From assembly GCF_003058055.1 (NCBI RefSeq), contig NZ_QBTZ01000001.1:3490001-3554000 (forward strand): a DNA stretch of 64,000 nucleotides. Reading direction: 5' to 3'. A program made the translations under genes and the position numbers. The notes below the pieces were generated by a model. It made no database searches. It had not been told where the DNA came from and saw only the letters and a program-made list of their open reading frames with translations. This DNA is from Acidovorax sp. 107. GTDB lineage: Bacteria; Pseudomonadota; Gammaproteobacteria; Burkholderiales; Burkholderiaceae_C. The number at the start of each line of letters is the position of its first letter. Position 1 is the first letter of the stretch. Of the stretch, positions 45,002 to 56,355 are shown piece by piece.

Positions 45002-45036
45002 AAGTGACTGTTGTGGAGGCAGTGTTGTGGCGCGCT

Positions 45037-45072
45037 GTGAGGGCGCTATGAAGTTTGTGAGGCCAGTGTGAA
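45037..45072 (-). promoter_or_regulatory. Two tandem cre-tag-like CreB boxes upstream of creD
   Basis: On the minus strand 45072-45057 reads TTCAC-N6-CTCAC and 45052-45037 reads TTCAT-N6-CTCAC. The published CreB/BlrA tag is TTCAC-N6-TTCAC, so the boxes have one and two mismatches. They are 20 bases apart, centre to centre, in the 99-base gap ahead of creD. Confidence 0.7.
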
Positions 45073-45100
45073 GTGGAGTGCTGGCCGTGTCTTTGGCGGC

Positions 45101-46567
45101 TCAGGCGGTGCGGTACACCAGCTCCACCCGCAGGCCCGGCGCCGTGTTGCGCGCCACCATCTGCCCGCCATGCAGCGCCATCACGCGCTGGACGATGGCC
45201 AGTCCCAGGCCCGATCCGCTGCGCTCGCCGCCCGGTCGTGCGGTGGTGAAAAAGCGTTCGCCCAGGCGCGGCAGCGCGTAGTCGGGCACGCCGGGGCCGC
45301 TGTCCTGCACGGCCACCGTGGCGCCGTCCAGGTCCACCCGCACCGTGCTGCCTGCGGGCGCAAAGTCGATGGCGTTGTCCAGCAGGTTGGTCAGCGCCAG
45401 CGTCACCAGCTCAGCCTCCCACGGGCCGCTGGTGCCGTGGCCGCTCAGCGCCAGGGCGATGCCGCGCTGCCCGGCGCGGGCGCGGGTCTGGGCAATGGCG
45501 GCCTCGGCGCAGTCTTGCAGCGCCACGGGCGCGCGGCCTTCGGCGTGCTGGCGCTGCTCCAGCTTGGACAGCTCCAGCAGCCGGTCGATGATGCGCTGCA
45601 GGCGCTCGCTCTGCTGCACCACCTGGGTTGCAAACTCGGCGCGGTCGGCGGCGGGCAGCTCGTCCTGCAGCAGCTCGCCCGCGCCGCGGATGGCGGCCAC
45701 AGGGCTTTTGAGTTCGTGCGTGAGCGCGCGCACATAGCCCTCGATGTAGTCGCGCCCCTCCAGCCGCGCGCGCATGCGGTCCATGGCGCGGGCCAGGTCG
45801 CCCAGCTCGCCGGGCACCTCGGGCACGGCCAGGGCGGTGGGGGGCGGCAGGTTCGGGTCGTGGCGTTCGCCGTCGGCGGGGCCCTGCACACTCAGGGCGT
45901 AGTCGCGCAGGCGGCGCACGTTCCACACCATCCACAGCGTCACCGCCACGCCCACGGCGGCCGATAGCGCCAGCAGCAACAGCCCGCCCATGAACACCTT
46001 GCGCTCGGCCCGGTCGATGAAGCGCTGCACCGTGCGCGTGGGCTTGGCCACGGTCAGCACGCCCGCAATCTGGCTGTTCACGTAGATGGGCGCGGCCACA
46101 TGCATCACGCCGCTGGTGTCGTCGTCTTCCACATCGCGGGTCGAGCGCGCGCCGTACTCGCCGCGCAGCGTGCGCGCCACGTCGCGCCACTGCGAATAAT
46201 CGGCACCAATGGCACGGTTTTCGGAGTCGAACAGCACGCGCCCCGTGGTGTCGGTCACATAGATGCGGTAGTCGAGCGACTGCTTGGAAAAGCCCCAGAT
46301 GGCCGCATCGATGGGCCGCGTGGCATAGCGCCGCACATGCTGGGCAAACGGGCTGGTGCTGCTATTGTCGGCCTCCGCCGCCAGCCGCCCGGCGGCTAGG
46401 TCTTCGCTGGCCAGCTCGGCCAGGATGTTGGCCGTGTCCACCATCATGTCCTCCATCACCTCGCGCACGCTGGGCTTGATCTCGGCCATGAACACGCGCA
46501 GCACAAAGAACGCGGCGATGCCGTTGATGAGGAAGAAGGCGAACAGCAGGCGGATGCCGAGGCGCAT
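45101..46567 (-). CDS. creC: Sensor histidine kinase CreC
   Basis: A membrane sensor kinase, 488 residues. An N-terminal membrane segment (about 7-25), a periplasmic sensor region with two helices, a second segment near 195-215, then HAMP, HisKA (ALTHELKSPVAAIRGAGELL, His near 284) and HATPase with RTARPGGERSGSGLGLAIV. Gene order creB-creC-creD and the cre-type boxes at creD support CreC over a generic kinase. It responds to metabolic and cell-wall stress in relatives. ATG at 46567 lies 66 bases after the creB stop; that gap holds an R1 repeat. Confidence 0.9.
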   Translation of the reverse strand: MRLGIRLLFAFFLINGIAAFFVLRVFMAEIKPSVREVMEDMMVDTANILAELASEDLAAGRLAAEADNSSTSPFAQHVRRYATRPIDAAIWGFSKQSLDYRIYVTDTTGRVLFDSENRAIGADYSQWRDVARTLRGEYGARSTRDVEDDDTSGVMHVAAPIYVNSQIAGVLTVAKPTRTVQRFIDRAERKVFMGGLLLLALSAAVGVAVTLWMVWNVRRLRDYALSVQGPADGERHDPNLPPPTALAVPEVPGELGDLARAMDRMRARLEGRDYIEGYVRALTHELKSPVAAIRGAGELLQDELPAADRAEFATQVVQQSERLQRIIDRLLELSKLEQRQHAEGRAPVALQDCAEAAIAQTRARAGQRGIALALSGHGTSGPWEAELVTLALTNLLDNAIDFAPAGSTVRVDLDGATVAVQDSGPGVPDYALPRLGERFFTTARPGGERSGSGLGLAIVQRVMALHGGQMVARNTAPGLRVELVYRTA

Positions 46568-46575
46568 GGTGCGTT

Positions 46576-46628
46576 ACTTCAAAAACAATAGCTGCCAGCG
46601 CTTGATAGATATGCGCCGGCGGCCAATT
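46576..46628 (-). repeat. Dispersed AT-rich repeat R1, copy I
   Basis: Minus-strand GGCGCATATCTATC, then AAGCGCTGGCAGCTATTG and TTTTTGAAGT. It occupies nearly the whole 66-base gap between creB and creC, so it is transcribed within the operon and precedes the creC start. Confidence 0.6.
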
Positions 46629-46633
46629 GGGCT

Positions 46634-47344
46634 TCAGATGTCCAGGCAATACCCCATGCCCCGGTGCGTGCTGATGTACTCGCGCGCCGGGTCCACTTCG
46701 CGCAGCTTGGCGCGCAGGGTCTTGATGTGGGTGTCCACCGTGCGGTCGGTGCTGTCGCTGTCGTCGCCCCAGGCGGCGGCCAGCAGCGCGTCGCGCGAAT
46801 GGATGCGGCCTGCGCCGCGCAGCAGGTGGGATAGGAGGCGGTATTCGCGCCGGGTCAGCGGCAGTGCCTGGCCGCGCAGGCTGATGCGTTGGCCGGCTTC
46901 GTCGTCGTGGAACAGTGCGGCGGCATTGGCGGCGGGCGCTGTCGGGTGGCCGTTGCCATTTCCGTTCCCGTGGCCTGCGCGGCGCAGCAGCGCCTTCACG
47001 CGGGCGGCCAGCTCGCGGGGGCTGAAGGGTTTGGTCAGGTAATCATCCGCGCCCAGCTCCAGGCCCAGCACACGGTCGATCTCCTCCCCGTGGGCGCTGA
47101 GCATCAGCACGGGCAGGGCGGCGGTAGGCGGTGCATTGCGCACATCGCGCAGCAGATCCAGGCCGCTGCCGTCGGGCAGGCCCACGTCCAGCACCAGCAG
47201 GTCAAAACGCGTGCGCTGCAGCTGCTGGCGCGCGTCATGCACCAGCAGGCTGTGCGTGACGGTCAGACCGTCGCGCTCCAGCGCATAGGCCACGGTGCGG
47301 GCGATGGCGGGGTCGTCTTCGAGCAGCAGCAGGCGGGCGGACAT
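46634..47344 (-). CDS. creB: Response regulator CreB
   Basis: An OmpR-family response regulator, 236 residues: receiver domain with acidic pair ED at 9-10, phospho-acceptor Asp53 (LLVLDVGLPDG), LSAHGEEIDRVLGLELGADDYLTKPF, then a winged-helix domain (SRDALLAAAWGD, TVDTHIKTLRAKLREVD). The linker contains a simple Gly-Asn repeat (HGNGNGNGH). It precedes creC in the same operon. Downstream boxes in the creD promoter match the known CreB target sequence, so creD is the best candidate regulon member. Confidence 0.9.
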   Translation of the reverse strand: MSARLLLLEDDPAIARTVAYALERDGLTVTHSLLVHDARQQLQRTRFDLLVLDVGLPDGSGLDLLRDVRNAPPTAALPVLMLSAHGEEIDRVLGLELGADDYLTKPFSPRELAARVKALLRRAGHGNGNGNGHPTAPAANAAALFHDDEAGQRISLRGQALPLTRREYRLLSHLLRGAGRIHSRDALLAAAWGDDSDSTDRTVDTHIKTLRAKLREVDPAREYISTHRGMGYCLDI

Positions 47345-47353
47345 GGGGGGGAG

Positions 47354-47989
47354 TCAGCGGGCGATCAACACCGGGAAAATCTTGCCCAGCCCGTCCGCCA
47401 TCACCTCCACGGCCAGTGCGGCCAGGATCAGGCCCATGAGCCGGGTCATCACATTGATGCCGGTCTTGCCCAGCACGCGCGCAATCGGGTCGGCCAGCGC
47501 AAAACACACGGCCGTGGCCAGCGCGATGACCACGCCGTAGCCCACCAGCGCCAGCGTCTGCCACACGCCCTGCGCGCGGTCGGCGTAGATCACCACGGTG
47601 GACATGCTGGCGGGGCCCGTGAGCAGCGGGATGGTGAGCGGCACCACGGCGATGCTGCTGCCGGCGGCGGCTTTCTCTGCCCCTTCTTCAAACTCGTTGG
47701 TGCTGGGCTTGGCCTCGGCGGGCTGGGCGTTGAGCATGTTCATCGCGCTGATGAGCAGCAGCATGCCGCCGCCCACCTGAAAGCTCTGCAGCGAGATGTT
47801 GAAGAAGTCGAGGATCTGCAGGCCCAGCAATGCGCAGGCGGCAATCACGCAGAACACGCTGAAGCTGGCCACCTGGATGGTGCGGCGTCGCTGCGGGTAC
47901 GAGAAGCCCTGGGTGTAGTGGATGAAGAACGGCACGATGGCCAGCGGGTTCACGATGGCCAGCAGGGTGATCAGGGGTTTGAGGTCCAT
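47354..47989 (-). CDS. MarC-family integral membrane protein
   Basis: A 211-residue MarC/YchE-like protein with six membrane segments and typical motifs: LAIVNPLAIVPFFIHYTQ at the start, the second GGGMLLLISAMNML segment, and VPLTIPLLTGPASMSTVV in the middle. The family is conserved but has no established substrate; the old link to antibiotic resistance was not upheld. A charged cytoplasmic loop lies between segments three and four (PSTNEFEEGAEKA). It lies 9 bases before creB in the same direction and may be co-transcribed with creBC. Confidence 0.9.
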   Translation of the reverse strand: MDLKPLITLLAIVNPLAIVPFFIHYTQGFSYPQRRRTIQVASFSVFCVIAACALLGLQILDFFNISLQSFQVGGGMLLLISAMNMLNAQPAEAKPSTNEFEEGAEKAAAGSSIAVVPLTIPLLTGPASMSTVVIYADRAQGVWQTLALVGYGVVIALATAVCFALADPIARVLGKTGINVMTRLMGLILAALAVEVMADGLGKIFPVLIAR

Positions 47990-48168
47990 CAGGGCGCTCC
48001 CAGGGGCAGGTGGGCAGGGTGGTTCTTCGGGGTGCTCAGGCCAACGGCCGATGAGGGTGGCGCAGCCCGGGCTGTGCGCGAGTATGCGGTGTTTTCTGCA
48101 CCGTTTGGGGGTTGGGCATGCTGCGCTGCAGCGTGCCCGCCATGGGTGGCGCCAAGCCTTCCGTGCCC

Positions 48169-48915
48169 CTAACGCCCGCCCGACACATCCATCAAGGTGG
48201 CGGTGGTGTAGCTCGCTGCGGGCGACATCAGCCAGACGATGGCCTCGGCCACTTCGTCGGCCGTGCCACCGCGCAACATGGGCACTTGGTGCGAGAGGTC
48301 GCGCACGCGGTCGGGCAGGCCGCCGCTGGCGTGGATGTCGGTCTCGATCAGGCCCGGGCGCACGGCGTTCACGCGGATGCCCTCGGCGGCCACCTCGCGC
48401 GCCAGGCCGATGGTGAAGGTGTCGATGGCGCCCTTGGCCGCCGCGTAGTCCACATACTGGTGGGCCGAGCCCAGGCGCGAGGCGGCGCTGGACACGTTGA
48501 CGATGGCCCCGCCGCTGCCGCCATGGCGCGTGCTCATGCGCCGCACGGCCTCGCGAGCGCAGACGATGCTGCCGATCACGTTGGTATCGAACATGCGGCG
48601 CAGGCGCTCGGTGCTCATTGCGTCCACCCGGGCGGTCACGTCCACCACCCCGGCGTTGTTGACCAGGGCGCTGATGCGGCCCAGCTGGGTGTCCACCGCC
48701 TGGAACATGGCCAGGATCTCGGCTTCGCTCGCCACGTCACCCTGCACCGCGATGGCGGTGCCGCCGTCTGCACGGATGGCATCGACCACGCCCTGCGCGG
48801 CGGCCTCGTTGGTGAGGTAGTTGACGGCCACGGCCCAGCCATGTTTTGCGGCCAGCCGTGCGGTGGCGGCGCCAATGCCCCGGCTGGCGCCGGTGATTAG
48901 TGCGATCTTCTCCAT
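48169..48915 (-). CDS. SDR-family oxidoreductase
   Basis: A 248-residue short-chain dehydrogenase/reductase. NAD(P)-binding TGASRGIG at residues 8-15, NNAG around 86-89, and catalytic Ser (VNVSSAASR) with Tyr-x3-Lys (YVDYAAAKG) near 155. Arg at the second turn of the fold (TGASRG, with NYLTNE after strand 2) suggests NADPH preference. ATG at 48915 (MEKIALIT) is chosen; the frame upstream has no similarity. It resembles glucose-1-dehydrogenase/3-oxoacyl reductase-like enzymes. Substrate not assignable. Divergent from the dienelactone hydrolase. Confidence 0.9.
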   Translation of the reverse strand: MEKIALITGASRGIGAATARLAAKHGWAVAVNYLTNEAAAQGVVDAIRADGGTAIAVQGDVASEAEILAMFQAVDTQLGRISALVNNAGVVDVTARVDAMSTERLRRMFDTNVIGSIVCAREAVRRMSTRHGGSGGAIVNVSSAASRLGSAHQYVDYAAAKGAIDTFTIGLAREVAAEGIRVNAVRPGLIETDIHASGGLPDRVRDLSHQVPMLRGGTADEVAEAIVWLMSPAASYTTATLMDVSGGR

Positions 48916-49037
48916 GGGGTGGGGTCTCCTGCAAGAATGGCGCATTGGAACAGGTTCTGCGGCCCGCCGCGCAGCGTCCTGGCCGACATCGCGGCCCATT
49001 CGCGCACCATATTTACCAAAGCAAAGGAGCATTCAGC

Positions 49038-49727
49038 ATGGGACAGTTTGTTGATCTGACATCGAGTGACGGTTTTGTGGCCCCCGCCTGGGTCGCCAAG
49101 CCCGAAGGCCCCCCCCGTGGCGCCGTGGTGGTGCTGCAAGAGATTTTTGGCGTGAACTCGCACATCCGTTCGGTGGCTGACCGCTACGCCGCCAGCGGCT
49201 ACCTGGCCGTGGCGCCGTCCACCTTCCACCGCGTCAAGCAGGGCGTGGAGCTGGGCTACACCGGTGACGACATGCAGGCTGGCATGGGCCTGAAGGCTGC
49301 CGTCGAGGCCCTGCCCGCGCCGGGCGTGATGCCCGACATCCAGGCCGCCATCGACTACGCCGCGCAGCAAAGCGGCGGCAAGGTGGGCATCGTGGGCTAC
49401 TGCTGGGGCGGCCTGCTGACCTGGCGCTCGGCCTGCCAGCTGCAGGGCCTGTCGGCCGCTGTGCCGTACTACGGCGGCGGCGTGACCACGCCGGAAGAAG
49501 TGGCCCGCACCCCCAAGGTGCCGGTGCTGGCCCACTTTGGCGAGCGCGACCACTGGATCCCGCTCGACAGCGTGCAGGCCTTCGGCAAGGCCCACCCGGA
49601 GGTCGAAGTGCATGTGTACGCCGCCGACCACGGCTTCAATTGCGACCAGCGCGGCAGCTACGACGAGGCCGCCGCCAACACGGCCCGCGAGCGCACCCTG
49701 GCCTTTTTTGCCAAGCACCTGGGCTGA
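49038..49727 (+). CDS. Dienelactone hydrolase family protein
   Basis: An alpha/beta-hydrolase of the dienelactone hydrolase group, 229 residues. The nucleophile is Cys122 in GYCWGG; Glu35 (VVLQEIFGVN) is the conserved positioning residue. The Asp near FGERDHWIP and the His in AADHGFNC complete the triad. Members hydrolyse 4-carboxymethylenebutenolide in chlorocatechol breakdown or act as more general carboxymethylenebutenolidases. No aromatic catabolism gene is adjacent. A good AAGGAG lies upstream of ATG 49038. Divergent from the SDR gene. Confidence 0.92.
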   Translation: MGQFVDLTSSDGFVAPAWVAKPEGPPRGAVVVLQEIFGVNSHIRSVADRYAASGYLAVAPSTFHRVKQGVELGYTGDDMQAGMGLKAAVEALPAPGVMPDIQAAIDYAAQQSGGKVGIVGYCWGGLLTWRSACQLQGLSAAVPYYGGGVTTPEEVARTPKVPVLAHFGERDHWIPLDSVQAFGKAHPEVEVHVYAADHGFNCDQRGSYDEAAANTARERTLAFFAKHLG

Positions 49728-49777
49728 GACCGCCCCAGTGACCGCGACACGATAGCGAACGACCAACAGGGGTGAGC

Positions 49778-50695
49778 ATGGCGGATTTCAGGCGTTTTCG
49801 GCCCCAAGCGCTAGTCCGTCATGCGCTGGCAGCTATGGGTTTGATAGCGTTGTGCGCTGCCGCCCACGCGGCCGACTACACCGGCCCCCTGTTCGACGCC
49901 CACCTGCACTACAACGAGGAAGCCTGGGATGGCAGAGCGGGCCCGCACCCACCCGCCGATGTGCTGGCGCGCATGAAGGCCAGCGGTGTGCGCGCCATCG
50001 TGGCCAACTCGCGGCCCAATGCCGGGTCGCTCACCCTGGCCGGCCTGCCGCAGACCCGCGAGGCCGGCGTGACGGTGGTGCCGTTTGTGCGGCTGTACCG
50101 CAACCGCGCCGACTACACCGGCTGGTTTGCCGACGACACCATCTACGACATGGTGCAGACCGAACTGGGCCGGGGCACACCGGCCGGCCCGTACCGGGGC
50201 CTGGGCGAATTCCACCTGTACGACAGCGCCAATGCCAACGGCCCGGTGGCCAAAAAGCTCATGGCCCTGGCCGAGCAGCGGGACCTGGTGGTGCTGGCCC
50301 ATGTGGACGACACCGCCATCGACCTGCTGATGGCCAACACCCCGTCCAAGGGCCAGAAGGCCCGGCTGATCTGGGCCCACACCGGCATCGGCGGCACGCC
50401 GGTGGAGCGGGTGGACGCCCTGATGGCGCGCTACCCGGGCCTGGTGGGCGAACTCTCGTACCGCCCCGGCCTGGTGTGCGACGACAACCAGCTGTGCCCC
50501 GCCTGGCGCGCGCTGCTGCTCAAGTACCCCACGCGCTTCGTGATCGGCTCGGACACCTGGGTCAACCAGCGCTGGCAACACTACGAAAGCCTGATGCAGG
50601 GCTACCGCCAGTGGCTGGGCCGCCTGCCCGCCGATGTGGCCCGCAAGGTGGCGTGGGACAACGCGGCGGGGCTGTTTGGGGTGGCCAGGCCGTGA
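49778..50695 (+). CDS. Exported amidohydrolase-like metal-dependent hydrolase
   Basis: A 305-residue amidohydrolase-superfamily (TIM-barrel) protein with a signal peptide: [20 protein letters not shown], hydrophobic core, cleavage after AHA. The body starts [18 protein letters not shown] with the metal-binding HxH-like motif, then [23 protein letters not shown] and [10 protein letters not shown], with Asp as the last metal ligand. Members include 2-pyrone-4,6-dicarboxylate and related lactonases. The first 20 residues (n-region of the signal) are encoded by an R1 repeat. A ribosome site (AGGGGT) precedes ATG 49778. Substrate unknown. Confidence 0.8.
   Translation: MADFRRFRPQALVRHALAAMGLIALCAAAHAADYTGPLFDAHLHYNEEAWDGRAGPHPPADVLARMKASGVRAIVANSRPNAGSLTLAGLPQTREAGVTVVPFVRLYRNRADYTGWFADDTIYDMVQTELGRGTPAGPYRGLGEFHLYDSANANGPVAKKLMALAEQRDLVVLAHVDDTAIDLLMANTPSKGQKARLIWAHTGIGGTPVERVDALMARYPGLVGELSYRPGLVCDDNQLCPAWRALLLKYPTRFVIGSDTWVNQRWQHYESLMQGYRQWLGRLPADVARKVAWDNAAGLFGVARP
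49791..49852 (+). repeat. Dispersed AT-rich repeat R1, copy J, inside a signal-peptide region
   Basis: The core CCAAGCGCTAGTCC is followed by ATGCGCTGGCAGCTATGG and GATAGC. It covers codons about 5-25 of the exported amidohydrolase, in frame. Confidence 0.7.
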
Positions 50696-50789
50696 GTGGG
50701 CCATCGCTGGGGCATTGAGGCTTGTGCCCTGGCTGCCTTCTAGCTGGCAGCCGTTGAAACCGGCGCTGCCCCTACCAGCGACCGCCGTG

Positions 50790-50879
50790 CAAGGGCCGCC
50801 CCGCCGCACTGGCGGTGTCCCCCTTCCCGAATCGCTAGCGAGTCGAGAGAAGGGGGAAGGCGCGCAGCGCCTCAGGGGG
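50790..50879 (-). repeat. Dispersed GC-rich repeat R2, copy c
   Basis: On the minus strand it begins CCCCCTGAGGCGCTGCGC, continues CTTCCCCCTTCTCTCG and ends GCGGCGGGGCGGCCCTTG. The last block is identical to copy b. It lies between the convergent amidohydrolase and corA genes and stops three bases before the corA stop codon. Confidence 0.75.
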
Positions 50880-50882
50880 TTG

Positions 50883-52124
50883 TCACCGCGTCCTGGCCAG
50901 ATACCGCTTGCGCCAGAACAGCAGCACCAGGGCCACCGCGATGAACACCATCGACCCCATGGCCCACCAGAAGCCATCGGCCTTGTGCACCAGCGGAATG
51001 AACTCGAAGTTCATCCCGAAAATGCCCGCGATCAGGTTCAGCGGCAAAAACACGGCCGTGAGTGCCGTGAGGGTGCGCATGATGTCGTTGGTGCGGTTGC
51101 TCTGCACCGAGAAGTGCATCTGCACGGCGGTTTCGGTGCTCTGCTCCAGGCGCCTCACGTGGTGCACCACGCGCTCGATGTGCTCCAGCACGTCGCGGCT
51201 GCGCACCTTGAGCAGGTCCAGCTCCCGCAGGCCGGTGGGGGTGTCGGGCAAGGCCCAGGTTTCCAGCGCGTCGATCCAGTCTTGCACGGCGGTGCGCTGG
51301 TCTTCGCAGATCTCGTCGAGCATGTGCAGCGACAGGCGCGCTTCGAGCAGCGAGGTCCAGTTCACGTACCGCGCGCGGGGCTTGAGCAGCTCGGTCTGCC
51401 AGTGGTCCAGCTGGCGGGTGAGCTCGCGGCGCAGGTCCAGGTAGCCGTCCACCATCTGGTTGACCACGCGCAGCATCAGGTCGGCCGGGCTGGTGGGCAG
51501 GCGCGAGCCCGAGATGGGGCTGCTGCGGCCTTCGCCCATGCCGGGGCCCGCGTGGGCGTTGCCGTGGGCAGCATGGCTGGCGGTGGCGTTGGTGCCATTG
51601 CTATTGCCATTGCCATTGGCCGGGGTGGCCGCCAGCAACCGTGTGGCGTAGGCATCGCGCACTGCGCAGTCGGTGGGGTGCACGGTCAGCAGCAGTTGGT
51701 CGAACACCGCAAACCCCACGGGGCTGGTGTCGATGCGCCGCAGCACGGGCGGGCCGCTGCGTTTGGCGGGGGCGTTGGGGTTGTCGGGCTCGGCCGCCGC
51801 GGCCGGTGCAGCGGGGGCTGCAGGCGCAGGCTGTCCAGGCGCTGCAGCGTCGCTGTGCACCGTGGCCAGGCGGCGGAACACCAGCAGGTCGTACTGCGAG
51901 GTGTAGTCGTAGTGCGAGGGCAACTGCGCGTTGAGCAGGTCGGACACATGCAGGTCCACCAGCTGCAGCCCGATCAGCGCCTGCAGGCGGCCCTGGATCT
52001 CGGCCAGCCGCGCCTGGAAGGCCGGGCGGGCGCAGGCCACCCAGAGAAAGCCCTGCGCCGGCATCTGGGCAGGCAGGGCGGTGAGCTCCTGCACGCCGCT
52101 GCTGTGGATGTGAAAGATGCGCAT
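50883..52124 (-). CDS. corA: CorA-family divalent cation transporter
   Basis: A CorA-type magnesium/cobalt (or zinc, as ZntB) channel, 413 residues. The long cytoplasmic N-terminal funnel is followed by two membrane segments near the C-terminus. The GMN signature is seen in FGMNFEF, near residue 371. The cytoplasmic domain has a low-complexity insertion of Gly, Asn, Pro and Ala (about residues 110-190, including PANGNGNSNG), which is longer than in typical CorA. ATG at 52124 follows a GTG two codons upstream. Divergent-tandem with hemB, and the amidohydrolase is convergent. Confidence 0.88.
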   Translation of the reverse strand: MRIFHIHSSGVQELTALPAQMPAQGFLWVACARPAFQARLAEIQGRLQALIGLQLVDLHVSDLLNAQLPSHYDYTSQYDLLVFRRLATVHSDAAAPGQPAPAAPAAPAAAAEPDNPNAPAKRSGPPVLRRIDTSPVGFAVFDQLLLTVHPTDCAVRDAYATRLLAATPANGNGNSNGTNATASHAAHGNAHAGPGMGEGRSSPISGSRLPTSPADLMLRVVNQMVDGYLDLRRELTRQLDHWQTELLKPRARYVNWTSLLEARLSLHMLDEICEDQRTAVQDWIDALETWALPDTPTGLRELDLLKVRSRDVLEHIERVVHHVRRLEQSTETAVQMHFSVQSNRTNDIMRTLTALTAVFLPLNLIAGIFGMNFEFIPLVHKADGFWWAMGSMVFIAVALVLLFWRKRYLARTR

Positions 52125-52140
52125 GGACACCGTTTTCAGT

Positions 52141-55520
<3,380 letters not shown>

Positions 55521-55547
55521 GCGAGGCTCCATCCCTGTCTTGGAACG

Positions 55548-55603
55548 ATTTTGGCAGCAGGCGCTAGTGGATCATGCCCCTGCTGCTATTGATTGAGTAG
55601 CAA
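55548..55603 (+). repeat. Dispersed AT-rich repeat R1, copy L
   Basis: The core GCAGGCGCTAGTGGATCATG is followed by CCTGCTGCTATTGATTGAG. It ends immediately before the possible GTG start of the alpha/beta-hydrolase gene and overlaps its possible TTG start. Confidence 0.7.
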
Positions 55604-55607
55604 ATCC

Positions 55608-56258
55608 GTGAATGCCCAGACCGAACGCCTGACCCTGTCCGGCCCCGCAGGCGCCATCGAGGCCGTGCGCGACAGCGCCGCCCTGGCCGATGGCGCGGCG
55701 CCCCGTGGCGTCGCCATCATTGCCCACCCCCACCCGCTGTTTGGCGGCACCATGGACAACAAGGTGGTGCAGACCCTGGCGCGTGCGTTTGTGCAGTGTG
55801 GCTGGACGGCGGTGCGCTTCAACTTTCGCGGCGTGGGCGCCACGGCTGGCGTGCACGACGAAGGCCGGGGCGAGTTGCAAGACCTGCTGGCGGTGGTGGC
55901 GCAGGTGGCGCCCGCCGCCGAGGGGCAACCCCTGGCGCTGGCGGGGTTTTCCTTCGGGGCGTTTGTCACCAGCCATGCCCTGGAGGCCCTCTGGCCCACG
56001 CAGCGCGTGGAAAAGGCCGTGCTGGTCGGCACGGCCGCCAGCCGCTTCACGGTGGCCCCGGTGCCGCCCGACGCCCACCTGCGCACGCTGGTCGTGCACG
56101 GCGAGCAGGACGACACCGTGCCGCTGTCGGCCGTGATGGACTGGGCCCGGCCCCAGATACTGCCTGTCACAGTCGTCCCCGCGGGGGGGCATTTCTTTCA
56201 CGGACAATTGCCGCTTCTGAAGAATCTGGTGGTCCGCCACCTGCAATCGGGCGCCTGA
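55608..56258 (+). CDS. Alpha/beta-hydrolase family protein
   Basis: A 216-residue alpha/beta-hydrolase of the short serine-hydrolase type. Features: oxyanion-hole strand VAIIAHPHPLFGGTMDNKVV, nucleophile elbow GFSFGAFV, Asp in LVVHGEQDDTVP and His in PAGGHFFHGQ. The fold resembles small lipase/esterase-like and dienelactone-like hydrolases without a lid. The start is uncertain: GTG 55608 (VNAQTERLTL) is preferred because the earlier TTG at 55593 lies within an R1 repeat copy. No good ribosome site is seen for either. It lies before the D,D-carboxypeptidase gene, 97 bases apart. Confidence 0.82.
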   Translation: MNAQTERLTLSGPAGAIEAVRDSAALADGAAPRGVAIIAHPHPLFGGTMDNKVVQTLARAFVQCGWTAVRFNFRGVGATAGVHDEGRGELQDLLAVVAQVAPAAEGQPLALAGFSFGAFVTSHALEALWPTQRVEKAVLVGTAASRFTVAPVPPDAHLRTLVVHGEQDDTVPLSAVMDWARPQILPVTVVPAGGHFFHGQLPLLKNLVVRHLQSGA

Positions 56259-56355
56259 GGGGCGCCGCCCGGACTGGCTGCGGCCGTCCGCTGTCCTCCC
56301 TCTTCCGCCTTTTCCCCCACCCCTTTTTCGAGCCTTTTCAGCCCCCTCCTGCCCC

